Source: a virus. From it: DNA of 38,046 bases. Positions 29,027-36,792 of this stretch are shown one piece after another. The notes beneath the pieces were generated by a model. It made no database searches, was not told the DNA's origin, and was given only the letters and a program-made list of their open reading frames with translations. The stretch lies in IMG/VR virus record IMGVR_UViG_3300017971_000506, positions 1 to 38,046 of that record. One strand, 5' to 3'. The first letter of the stretch is position 1. The number at the start of each line of letters is the position of its first letter. The position numbers were made by a program, and so were the translations under genes.

Positions 29027-29738
29027 TTTCGCAAGCCCGAATAAACGGGGTCCTATCAATATAATTTGTTTGAAATGCGCGGTTATCTTTCCCGTCCAGG
29101 TCTTTAAGAAATTCGATATATTCGCGGGGTTCTAAACTGTGCGCGATATGCCAGGACCCCGGCGGGGCGGACCTGGTTAAATACTCTTCGGCGGACCCCG
29201 CGTCGGTCGATAGTATCTTACAACGGTTAACGATAGCGACCCGGATAGGGTCGACCGTGTCGGCCGCGACGTAACAAAAAATAACCGTTTCGGCCCTGGC
29301 TATCAATTCGACCGGGGGCGGACCGTTCGCGATAATCGAATCGGTAAAGACGGCCGCGATATCGGCGGCCAAAGCCAATTCGACCGGGTCGCCCGACGTT
29401 AGAATAAGCCGACGATATTTTTTCTTTTCGGATATCGCCGGGACCGGGGCCGGGGGCGGATTTATCCTTACGAAAAATCTTTGGTCCGGCGGCGTGATTC
29501 TATGCAATATTTCGTAAACGCGGCGGCTTTCGACCCGGATTTCTTCGATAACAATTTCGCCCCAAGGGATATCCGGGACCCCGTTTAACGTAACGCCCTT
29601 GTCCTGGATTAAGGCCGTACAAAAAATCGACGGTTTCCAAAAGATCGCGACCGGGATTGTTTCGTCGGTTTCCCCGGATAACAGGGGGGCCGCCCCTTCG
29701 TCGGGCGTGTCATAGGTAAAGGGTAAAAAACTTTTCAT
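28992..29738 (-). CDS. Hypothetical protein, GT-B-like C-terminal half
   Basis: A 248-residue protein. The N-terminal half is unusual (MKSFLPFTYDTPDEGAAPLL at the start, then IPVAIFWKPSIFCTALIQDK). The C-terminal half has an alternating Rossmann pattern (RRLILTSGDPVELALAADIA, TVIFCYVAADTVDPIRVAIVNRCKILSTDAGSAEEYL), where the TDAGSAEEYL segment is like GT-B glycosyltransferases. As first gene of the sugar cassette it may be a glycosyltransferase, but no motif proves it. Confidence 0.6.
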   Translation of the reverse strand: MKSFLPFTYDTPDEGAAPLLSGETDETIPVAIFWKPSIFCTALIQDKGVTLNGVPDIPWGEIVIEEIRVESRRVYEILHRITPPDQRFFVRINPPPAPVPAISEKKKYRRLILTSGDPVELALAADIAAVFTDSIIANGPPPVELIARAETVIFCYVAADTVDPIRVAIVNRCKILSTDAGSAEEYLTRSAPPGSWHIAHSLEPREYIEFLKDLDGKDNRAFQTNYIDRTPFIRACENERNNHSNIKS

Positions 29739-29784
29739 ATCGCTTTAACTCCAAAAAAGCTAACGCCGGACGCCCCCCGCCGTC

Positions 29785-29858
29785 GCTATGGCACAACGGC
29801 AAAGGACAATCCGGCGAAGCCAATATCCTTTAACGTCCCAAGGCCATAGACGGACGTT
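29785..29858. other. Pseudoknot-forming intergenic sequence downstream of the capsid gene
   Basis: Within the 129-bp gap between capsid and sugar cassette, several perfect complementary segments interlock: CTATGGC (29786-29792) with GCCATAG (29843-29849), AAAGGA (29801-29806) with TCCTTT (29826-29831), GGC-GAA-GCC (29813-29821), and AACGTCC (29832-29838) with GGACGTT (29852-29858). The last pairing crosses the first, giving a pseudoknot on either strand. On the minus strand it would lie in the mRNA after the capsid gene. It could be an mRNA-processing or stability element, or an RNA gene. Confidence 0.5.
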
Positions 29859-29867
29859 TATTGTCTG

Positions 29868-30800
29868 CTATTCGATCGTCGTAATAAGGCGGTGCGCCCT
29901 GTCGACCAACCTTTTTTCGACGCTGTTATGTTTTACGCGGACCATGTCGCTTTCGCGGCCTTCGTCGCGGTATGTTTCGACCATCATATCGGTAGGGGTC
30001 GAATCGCGCCAAAGCATTGTCCGCCCGTAATGGGGGACGCTTCGAAGGTTCTGTCCGTCGTAAACAATGAAAAGCCCGAATATCGTAGACGCCCAAATAT
30101 CGGACCCGGCTTGTTTAAGCCCGGAAAAATAGACCCCGTCCAGGCCCAAAATTTCCGCCAACTGCGCGTCGGAAATGGTCGTCGTTTGGATATTGCCGCC
30201 CCCGTAAGCGCGGTTTTTGATATCGTCGGTCGACCTAAGATTGGTCCGGGCCTTGTTGTTACCGATTCCGATAATACGCGCCCCGCCGCCGACCATACCG
30301 TTAACCTGGTCGATAAGCGCGTTTTTCGCCAAGTCGACGTCTTTTACGGGCTGTGCGTTCGTCGCGTCGTCCCATTTCGCGATAGCGTCGTCCTTATACG
30401 ACGTCGACGTCGCGAAAGCGATTGTCGAAATACGCTTTTCGCGGTTCAACTGAAGATAATAACGGCAATGGTCCGCCGCCGAAACTTCGGCGTCGAAATA
30501 GGCCCCCAAGACCAAAGCGTCGTCGTCGTCGACAGGTTCGACAAGACCCCGCTTTTTGCAATTATATGTATCCTCTTCGACTTCGTGTACGACTTCGTTA
30601 TAGTAACCCGACGTCCCGCGCTTGTCGTCGACGGCCTTTGTCTTAACCGTCGAAAACGCGATTTTTGAGAAACTGCCGTTTCTCGCGTCGACGGGCAAAA
30701 GCGGCATAACTTCCAAGCCGACAAACTGCCCGGCCCCCAACATATTTTCCTGGATAACTTGCGCGATATCCTGTCTAAATGTCGCGTTTCCTGTCTGCAT
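29868..30800 (-). CDS. Major capsid protein (HK97 fold, lambda gpE-like)
   Basis: A 310-residue capsid protein by sequence pattern and position after the decoration protein: FRQDIAQVIQENMLGAGQFVGLEVMPLLPVDARNGSFSKI near the N-terminus, ISTIAFATSTSY, WDDATNAQPVKDVDLAKNALIDQV, and a C-terminal VETYRDEGRESDMVRVKHNSVEKRL segment typical of phage coat proteins. Its ribosome site GGAGGG with TTAGAAAATG is shared with the decoration gene, consistent with high expression. Confidence 0.85.
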   Translation of the reverse strand: MQTGNATFRQDIAQVIQENMLGAGQFVGLEVMPLLPVDARNGSFSKIAFSTVKTKAVDDKRGTSGYYNEVVHEVEEDTYNCKKRGLVEPVDDDDALVLGAYFDAEVSAADHCRYYLQLNREKRISTIAFATSTSYKDDAIAKWDDATNAQPVKDVDLAKNALIDQVNGMVGGGARIIGIGNNKARTNLRSTDDIKNRAYGGGNIQTTTISDAQLAEILGLDGVYFSGLKQAGSDIWASTIFGLFIVYDGQNLRSVPHYGRTMLWRDSTPTDMMVETYRDEGRESDMVRVKHNSVEKRLVDRAHRLITTIE

Positions 30801-30865
30801 TTTCTAACCCTCCGTTAGTGTTAACGTTTCTTGTTTGTCTTTTTGAAAGACGGCCAGGGCGTCGA

Positions 30866-31216
30866 TTAAGAATTGACGCCAATAACCATCATTTCGAAAA
30901 GTTCAGTATCGGCGGCCGCTTCGATACATTTACCGACACGCCGCCCCGCGATTGTCGCCGAAACCGCGCCGTCGGCGGCGGGGTAACAATCCGCGTTTTC
31001 GTTTATGGTCCCGCTTGCGATAGCTTCGACCGTATGGCCGTCCAATCGGACGTCGACGAAATCGCCGTCGTTACAACTTTCCGTCGTGTTTCCGATTCCC
31101 TCTTCCCCGGACCCGGCCGCTACAACCGTTCCCGAAGAAAGTTTAACCCTTACGCCCCTGTCAAGATCGGCCCCGGCTTCGAAGCCCTTACGCCCGTCGT
31201 TACTTTGTGGTGACAT
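30866..31216 (-). CDS. Head decoration protein (DUF2190/gpD-like)
   Basis: A 116-residue, glycine/valine-rich beta protein: GVRVKLSSGTVVAAGSGEEGIGNTTESCNDGDFVDVRLDGHTVEAIASGTI, then CYPAADGAVSATIAGRRVGKCIEAA. This matches DUF2190-type capsid-stabilising proteins. It sits between protease/scaffold and capsid, as gpD does in lambda. The leader (TAACACTAACGGAGGGTTAG) is identical to the one before the capsid gene. Confidence 0.75.
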   Translation of the reverse strand: MSPQSNDGRKGFEAGADLDRGVRVKLSSGTVVAAGSGEEGIGNTTESCNDGDFVDVRLDGHTVEAIASGTINENADCYPAADGAVSATIAGRRVGKCIEAAADTELFEMMVIGVNS

Positions 31217-31280
31217 TTTCTAACCCTCCGTTAGTGTTACCGTTTGTCTTGCGTTTCCCCGGTCCGCAAACTGCGCCCGG

Positions 31281-31877
31281 CTATTTCTTGTTTATCCGGG
31301 CGACATAGTCTTTATGTAATCCCGGAAATTCTTTCGCGGCTTTCCGCGTCGCTTCGCCTTTCGTAAGGCCGTCCGCTTCGAAACCTTCGACCTTATCTTC
31401 GAATTTTTCCGGCCCGGCTTCGGGCGTGAAATCGACGGCGTCCGTCCCGTCCGCGTCGCCCGACTTGGCTTTCGACAATTTCGTTTCAAGCCGCTTTATC
31501 CAAGCGTCTTTCGTTTCGTCGTCGGAAAGTTCGGCGGTTTCGATAACGAAAGCCGGGTCCTTATACTTTTCGCCCCGGCGTTTGATACGATCGACCCCGG
31601 CCGACAAACCTTCGTCGTAAGCCGCGTCGGTTTTTTCCTTTACGCTTTGCGCGTCCTGGCCGTCCCCTTCGCCCTGGCCTTCGCCTTCGCCTTCGCCTTC
31701 GGTCCCGGCGTCCTGGCCGTCCCCTTCGCCCTGGCCTTCGCCTTCGCCTTCGGTCCCGGCGTCCTGGCCGTCGCCTTCGCCCTGGTTATCCTGTCCGGCG
31801 TCCTGGCCGTCGACTTTCTCTTCGCCGTCGGCTTCGGCCCCGGCGTCCTGTCCTTCGACTTTTTCTTCGTCTGCCAT
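31281..31877 (-). CDS. Nested scaffold protein from internal in-frame start
   Basis: ATG at 31877 lies in frame inside the protease-scaffold gene and is preceded by a near-perfect Shine-Dalgarno (GGAGGG, 31890-31885, 7-nt spacing). It would yield a 198-residue protein beginning MADEEKVEGQ: an acidic repeat tail followed by the C-terminal helices. Lambda C/Nu3 uses the same design, where the smaller product is the scaffold. This is strongly suggested here by the ribosome site, which matches those of the decoration and capsid genes. Confidence 0.7.
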   Translation of the reverse strand: MADEEKVEGQDAGAEADGEEKVDGQDAGQDNQGEGDGQDAGTEGEGEGQGEGDGQDAGTEGEGEGEGQGEGDGQDAQSVKEKTDAAYDEGLSAGVDRIKRRGEKYKDPAFVIETAELSDDETKDAWIKRLETKLSKAKSGDADGTDAVDFTPEAGPEKFEDKVEGFEADGLTKGEATRKAAKEFPGLHKDYVARINKK

Positions 31878-32816
31878 TTTGTAACCCTCCGTTTTTTGTT
31901 CGCCGTCGAAATAACGGTCTAATATTCCCGCTATAATTTCGGGGTGTTCAGAAATAAACTTTTCGGCTTGTTCGGTCCAATAATCCGGGCGACCGAAAAG
32001 CCCGTCGTTTGCCGCCCCTTCGTCGACGACGTCGCAATGGTGCAACTCTTTAACCCTTGCGTGCGGTAGCCAATACGGGTCCGATTCGGCCGGATATCCC
32101 GGCTTTCCCTTGTTGGCCGGGTCCGGGTTAACGGACGTATCGCGCTTAAAAACGATCGACATAGCGAAAGCGTCGGGGTCCTCTTCGGCCAGGTCTAAAA
32201 TATAGTTTCTAAGGTCCCCGTCGGGACTGTTAGCGGCGGCGTCGAACAAGTGCAGGTCGGCCCGGACCCGGTCTTGGTCCCGTCTAAATTCGTGCAACCT
32301 GCCGACAGCCGTACCAACCGCCCGACTACAAGCGTTAGGGTGGTCGAATCGTGATTTTGTCCCGGTCGGTTCTTTTGCGTTTCCTTTTTCGGCGACTTGG
32401 TCCAACATGATTTCGTCGACATATTTTCCATGTCCTTTCGCTTCGCCTTTGGATACGACCGAAATACCGTAAATTATTCCGGCGTCGCGGTCGATATCGC
32501 CGACCGCCGCGACGTCCGCGAAACGTTCTAACCTTTTCGCGTTCGATTGCCTGGACCCAATCGGGAAAGCATTAACCAGGGCGATAGACGGTTTACCGTC
32601 TTTTGTTTCGATCGTCTTTTGACGGTAACGAAATTTCTTATCGTCGGGGTCGACTTGTCGGTAACGGAAAAGCGTATCGGTTTCGTCCAGGCCGTCCGAT
32701 TTGTAATCGTGTTCGACAATCCATTTTTTCGACGATTCTTTCGTCCAACCCGCCGCCTTGTAAAACAAAACGCTTTGAACGTGTCGCCCTTTGCCTTGTC
32801 GTCCAACCGTCGGCAT
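31281..32816 (-). CDS. Prohead protease fused to scaffold
   Basis: A 511-residue protein. The N-terminus (GWTKESSKKWIVEHDYKSDG, LFRYRQVDPDDKKFRYRQ) and the region 105-225 resemble phage prohead proteases of the S78-like fold; likely catalytic H159 (RFDHPNA) and S220 (FAMSIVF) can be seen. A linker follows, then residues 314-511: an acidic, Gln/Gly-rich repeat segment (GEGDGQDAGTEGEGEG) and a C-terminal helical part (TKDAWIKRLETKLSKAKSG, FPGLHKDYVARI) of scaffold type. An internal start at 31877 could produce the scaffold alone. Confidence 0.8.
   Translation of the reverse strand: MPTVGRQGKGRHVQSVLFYKAAGWTKESSKKWIVEHDYKSDGLDETDTLFRYRQVDPDDKKFRYRQKTIETKDGKPSIALVNAFPIGSRQSNAKRLERFADVAAVGDIDRDAGIIYGISVVSKGEAKGHGKYVDEIMLDQVAEKGNAKEPTGTKSRFDHPNACSRAVGTAVGRLHEFRRDQDRVRADLHLFDAAANSPDGDLRNYILDLAEEDPDAFAMSIVFKRDTSVNPDPANKGKPGYPAESDPYWLPHARVKELHHCDVVDEGAANDGLFGRPDYWTEQAEKFISEHPEIIAGILDRYFDGEQKTEGYKMADEEKVEGQDAGAEADGEEKVDGQDAGQDNQGEGDGQDAGTEGEGEGQGEGDGQDAGTEGEGEGEGQGEGDGQDAQSVKEKTDAAYDEGLSAGVDRIKRRGEKYKDPAFVIETAELSDDETKDAWIKRLETKLSKAKSGDADGTDAVDFTPEAGPEKFEDKVEGFEADGLTKGEATRKAAKEFPGLHKDYVARINKK
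31640..31815 (-). repeat. Tandem repeats in the scaffold coding region
   Basis: Three imperfect direct repeats of roughly 45-55 bp code for GEGDGQDAG plus TEGEGEG-type units. The unit length varies by multiples of six bases, so the frame is kept. The number of copies is probably variable between strains. Confidence 0.75.
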
Positions 32817-32830
32817 TTTCGGCCCCTTCG

Positions 32831-34435
32831 TTAATCGTTATCGTCGTCCCCGTCGTCCCCGTCGTCGTCGTCGACGCCTTCGGTTTCTGTACTGCCGACC
32901 GCCTCTTGGCCGGGGTCCGCGACCTGTGGGATAGCGTAAGCCGGGTCGACGCCGATTTCTTTAGCGCGTTCTTGTATCCATTTTATTTCTTTCAATCGCC
33001 TTTCGGCGACGTCTTGCCAAAAATTCCCGTCGCGTCCTTCGATATCGGCCAGGGAAACGACGGCCAATTTATACGCTTCCTTATCGGCCCGTCTTTCGCG
33101 GTCCGGGTCCAATAATGGAAGGCCGGGCCATTGCCATTTATGGGAAAAAGACGGGGCGTTACCTTTGGGGCGTGGAAGCTCTTTAGCTTTGATCGCCCTT
33201 TGTATCACCCAATTATAAATCCTGTCAAGTTTTATTCTTTCGATTTGTCCCCGGCGTTTATAAACGCTTTGGTAATACTGCAAAAACGCGGCCCTATGGC
33301 TTGAATAACTGCCCCGCGTATAATACTGTAACGCGATTTCTAGGGGCATATCCATACAAAGCGCGGCCATACGGATTAACAAATATGTAAACGGTTCGAA
33401 ATTGTTATTCGGGCTTTTCGATTCGATAACCTGGATTTCTTCGCCTTCGGCCAATTCGAAACTGTGGACGCCCTGGCCTAACTTTATTTCGTATTTTTCG
33501 TCCTGGTCGCCTTTACTGTCTTTCGCTTCGTAAGGGGTAACGCGGCCGCCCCAAAGCGAAAACAGGTCGGCCGATTCCGGGGCCGCCGATTTAATCGCGA
33601 CGCCTAACATATTTTCTATTTTCCATTTCCCTTTCGCCGCTTCCATTGTTTCTTTAAGGTCGACAAGATCGTTAGTCGACGAAAGGGGCCAGGATATCCC
33701 CCGGACCTGGTCGAAGCGGTCGGCCCGATAACAGAAAATAAAATCGTCGGCGTCTATGCGTTTCGCGTAACGCATTTGTCCGGGACGCCGCCCCCGGTTA
33801 TAAACATGGTAAGCGACCGGGCGGCCTTCGCGTGTCATTTCGACGCCGCTTTCGTAAATCCTGTTTTTCGCTTTCTTGTCGGCGGGGGGGTCCTTAATTC
33901 GGTCGCCTTCGATCGCTTGCAAAAAGCCGCCCCGGACGATTGCCAAGCCGTAATCGCCGTCGACGATTTCCCTTTGTTCGCCGACGTCTAACATATCAGT
34001 AAAGCCCAACATTCCGCGAATATCTAAACGGTCTTTTCGCGTGTTCCAATACGCTTCGGCTTGTCGGTTAAATTCTTCGTCGTCGGTCGTCGCCTGGACA
34101 ATCGGCCCGGACCCGACGACGTTTTTAACGTGCGCCCTTAAAAGACCTTTCGCGAAGCCGAAATTTTGGAATAAATCGCGAAGCGTCGCGACCATTGTAT
34201 TTCTATCCCCGTCGCCCCCTGTAAACTCTTGGTCTAACGACCCGGTCGTCGACGACGGGCGTTTCCTTTTGGGGGTTTTTTGGATAGCGTCGAAACTAAA
34301 TTTCGAAGCGCGGTCTATCGCGCCCCTGGCCGCGACCGTGTATTTCAATTCCTTTAACGCCCGTTCGGGGTCCTTTGTCGCCAATTCGTTTAACCGTTTG
34401 GCTTGCGTCGGGGTTATTAGATTTTTCTTCGCCAT
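32831..34435 (-). CDS. Portal protein (lambda gpB family)
   Basis: A 534-residue portal protein of the lambda type: NTMVATLRDLFQNFGFAKGLLRAHVKNVVGSGPIVQATTDDEEFNRQAEAYWNTRK near the N-terminus, EQREIVDGDYGLAIVRGGFLQAIEGDRIKDP, AYHVYNRGRRPG, and FEPFTYLLIRMAALCMDMPLEIALQYYTRGSYSSHRAAFLQYYQ. These last segments are conserved in the family. It forms the ring through which DNA is packaged and ejected. An acidic tail (DDDDGDDGDDDND) ends it. Confidence 0.93.
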   Translation of the reverse strand: MAKKNLITPTQAKRLNELATKDPERALKELKYTVAARGAIDRASKFSFDAIQKTPKRKRPSSTTGSLDQEFTGGDGDRNTMVATLRDLFQNFGFAKGLLRAHVKNVVGSGPIVQATTDDEEFNRQAEAYWNTRKDRLDIRGMLGFTDMLDVGEQREIVDGDYGLAIVRGGFLQAIEGDRIKDPPADKKAKNRIYESGVEMTREGRPVAYHVYNRGRRPGQMRYAKRIDADDFIFCYRADRFDQVRGISWPLSSTNDLVDLKETMEAAKGKWKIENMLGVAIKSAAPESADLFSLWGGRVTPYEAKDSKGDQDEKYEIKLGQGVHSFELAEGEEIQVIESKSPNNNFEPFTYLLIRMAALCMDMPLEIALQYYTRGSYSSHRAAFLQYYQSVYKRRGQIERIKLDRIYNWVIQRAIKAKELPRPKGNAPSFSHKWQWPGLPLLDPDRERRADKEAYKLAVVSLADIEGRDGNFWQDVAERRLKEIKWIQERAKEIGVDPAYAIPQVADPGQEAVGSTETEGVDDDDGDDGDDDND

Positions 34436-34653
34436 TATTGACCCCCGGAAAGATTAAGACGGACGCGGCCCCGGTTTCGTTTTTGTTCGCGATTGTATTT
34501 GATTTGTAATCGCTTTTCGCGTTCGTAAAGGTCGTCTAACTTTCCTTTGTTAACGCGGACGTCGCCTAACATATAAGATTCGGCCCCGCCTTCGATAGCT
34601 TCGATCGCGGCTTGGACCGATTCTAATTGTTCAAGTGTCGACTTTAAGGCCAT
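34435..34653 (-). CDS. gpW-like head-tail joining protein
   Basis: A 72-residue protein: LEQLESVQAAIEAIEGGAESYMLGDVRVNKGKLDDLYEREKRLQIKYNREQ. This resembles the gpW family (LxxLxaxqxAIxxlxxGxxs...yexAdLxxLxxxeaxLxxxy). The position between large terminase and portal is identical to lambda gpW. Its stop and the portal start share the base at 34435. Confidence 0.75.
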   Translation of the reverse strand: MALKSTLEQLESVQAAIEAIEGGAESYMLGDVRVNKGKLDDLYEREKRLQIKYNREQKRNRGRVRLNLSGGQ

Positions 34654-34728
34654 TTCGAAAAAGATAGTATCCGATAAAGCGAAATCTTACAAGAAAGAAA
34701 CGACAAATTTTCGGACGCCGGAAACGCT

Positions 34729-36792
34729 TTATAAATCGTGGCTTTTTGGCTTTCGCCGCCGCTTCCGGGCGACCGGGCGGCGGGGCGTGTCGGGGGTTTG
34801 CTGTAACTGTTGGGCCAGTTCGTCGGCCAGGGGGACGACGTCGTCGACGGATAATTTCGCGGGTCCCCCGGCGGTTAACGCGATTTCCTGGACGACGGCG
34901 GCGATTATTTCGCAATCCAATAAATGATTAGCGACGCGGCCTTCCGTGTCGTCGTCGTCGACCATTTCGTCGACGTCCAGGTCGTCGGCTTTCTTTCGTT
35001 TCCGTTTAACTATCCAAACCGTTTCGGATTTTCCCGACCGCTTGTTTCGCCGCGTTACTTCTTTTTCGCTTTCCATGTGTTCTAAATACATTCGGCCGTC
35101 TTTCGATTCTTCCAACCCTTCGGGCCATTGCCATTTCTTCGGCTTCGCTTTTATACGTCCGATTAGCCAACGTTTCCAATACGACGTCGACGGCGAATAT
35201 AATAACGGGCCTTGTTCTAATTTCTTTCCGTCCGGCATACGATCAATCCGTTTCGGCGGCGGGACCGGGATATCTTTTCCGTCGGTCGACCTGGTTATAT
35301 TGCTTCGCCGTCCCTTCGTGCAAACCAACCGGGGGACGACCCGCGCAATCGTATAAACTTCGGCGGTCCGTTTCCCCCAACCCGAATCTATACCGCCCAA
35401 TATTAAGGGGCGGCCATAATTCCGCGACATTATGTCGGCGACGACCGCGACGAAATCTTCGACGTCGTCGGTTTCGACCTGGACCCGGCCAAACGAAACT
35501 AACCAGGACGCGCCCCCTAACCCCCAACCCCGGACGACGTAATAAATTTCGTGCGCCTGGACGTCGATTCCGACCGTTAGAAATACGACGCCGGGCGGAC
35601 AAGTGTTAACCAAATAGGACGACGCGTTTTCCGTGTTCGCGGTTTGCATAATGTCGGAAAGTTTAATCGTGTCCGTCCCTTGCGCGATAGCGTCCCAAGG
35701 TAGGGCCAACCATGAATTATAAAAATTCTGTAATTGGTCCGGGTAACGTTTCGCCCGTAAGAATTCGGCGGCGATTTCGCCAAAGCGAATCCAAGGGACC
35801 GACAGGGCGTTAAGGTGAAATCCGGCGACGCCGTCGGACCTGGCCGCCGGGGTCCAGGTCCCTTTTTGTATCGCGGCCAGTTTATCGCGGTCGTAAATCT
35901 TGCCTTTGCATTTTATACATTCATACCAGGCCCGGCCGTCTAATTCTGAAATCGCGCAATCTTTCGGCCATTTCAAACGATACAAATTTTCGGGGGGGCC
36001 AGGGGGCCGGGGGACGATCGACGAAAACAAATCGTATTCGGTCGTAAGCCCGAATATAAGTTTTTGTTTCTTGCCGCAATGCGGACAAGCGATTAAGAAA
36101 TGGCCTTGGTCGCTTCGATTCCACCAACGCCAAATATTACCGTCGGGCGTCGTCGGCGACGACGACAGGACCCTAGAACAATTCCAAAACGCTTTCGTCC
36201 TTTCCAGGCCCAACGAAAGGCCGTCCGCTTCGCGTTCGTTTGCGGGGGGGTATTTATCTATTTCGTCGCCGAATAAATATCGGATTGGCCTTTGGGCCAG
36301 GTTCGCGGGACTATTGGACCCGATAAGATTTAGCGTCGACCGTGTAAAATGCATTTCCAAAAGTTTATAACGGTCCGTGTCCGTCGGTTTCAATTTTTCG
36401 ATTTCGGGCGAATCGTCGAAAACGGGTCGTAACCTGGTTTCCGAAAAACTCCGGGCCATTGGTTCGTTAGGTAAAATAATTAACGCGGGTCCGGGGTCTT
36501 GCGCCAGGGTATAGGCCGCCGGAATTATGATTAGGTTTTGCGTCTTTCCGCTTTGCGTACAAAAGACAAGAATAACCGTTTTCGTCCGGCGGTCGGTTAT
36601 CGCTTCCATAGGTCCGCAACAATACGGGGTTATTTCGTGTCGGTAACGTCCGGGAAAAGGCGACGTCCTTTCCGAAAGGACGATAGCCCTTTCCGCCCAT
36701 TGCCAAACGTTTAACCGTTCGGGCGGTCGCCAATTCGTTAGACGATCATTTCGGTAACGCTTCCCCGCTTGCGATATGTCGGCAACATTCAT
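34729..36792 (-). CDS. Terminase large subunit (lambda gpA family)
   Basis: A 687-residue packaging ATPase/nuclease. Walker A-like CTQSGKT (78-84), Walker B LFGDEID (173-179), and the gpA family start (WAERAIVLSERTSPFPGRYRHEITPYCCGPMEAI) are clear. Two CxxC pairs (CPHCGKKQ; CIKCKGKI) form a zinc site, and the C-terminal half holds the nuclease region (GIDVQAHEIYYVVRGW, ILGGIDSGWGKRTAEVY). Membership of the gpA family suggests cos-type packaging. It overlaps the small subunit gene by 47 bp. Confidence 0.95.
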   Translation of the reverse strand: MNVADISQAGKRYRNDRLTNWRPPERLNVWQWAERAIVLSERTSPFPGRYRHEITPYCCGPMEAITDRRTKTVILVFCTQSGKTQNLIIIPAAYTLAQDPGPALIILPNEPMARSFSETRLRPVFDDSPEIEKLKPTDTDRYKLLEMHFTRSTLNLIGSNSPANLAQRPIRYLFGDEIDKYPPANEREADGLSLGLERTKAFWNCSRVLSSSPTTPDGNIWRWWNRSDQGHFLIACPHCGKKQKLIFGLTTEYDLFSSIVPRPPGPPENLYRLKWPKDCAISELDGRAWYECIKCKGKIYDRDKLAAIQKGTWTPAARSDGVAGFHLNALSVPWIRFGEIAAEFLRAKRYPDQLQNFYNSWLALPWDAIAQGTDTIKLSDIMQTANTENASSYLVNTCPPGVVFLTVGIDVQAHEIYYVVRGWGLGGASWLVSFGRVQVETDDVEDFVAVVADIMSRNYGRPLILGGIDSGWGKRTAEVYTIARVVPRLVCTKGRRSNITRSTDGKDIPVPPPKRIDRMPDGKKLEQGPLLYSPSTSYWKRWLIGRIKAKPKKWQWPEGLEESKDGRMYLEHMESEKEVTRRNKRSGKSETVWIVKRKRKKADDLDVDEMVDDDDTEGRVANHLLDCEIIAAVVQEIALTAGGPAKLSVDDVVPLADELAQQLQQTPDTPRRPVARKRRRKPKSHDL

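Noticed and set aside
29786-29849. tRNA
   Set aside because: The CTATGGC/GCCATAG pairing looks like an acceptor stem, but there is no T-arm, D-arm or anticodon arm of normal form, and another helix crosses it.
29785-29858. HDV-like or hammerhead ribozyme
   Set aside because: The interlocked helices recall HDV order on the minus strand, but P3/L3 and the conserved catalytic core are absent; no hammerhead core is present.
29892-30668. 258-codon plus-strand open frame
   Set aside because: Antisense to the well-supported capsid gene.
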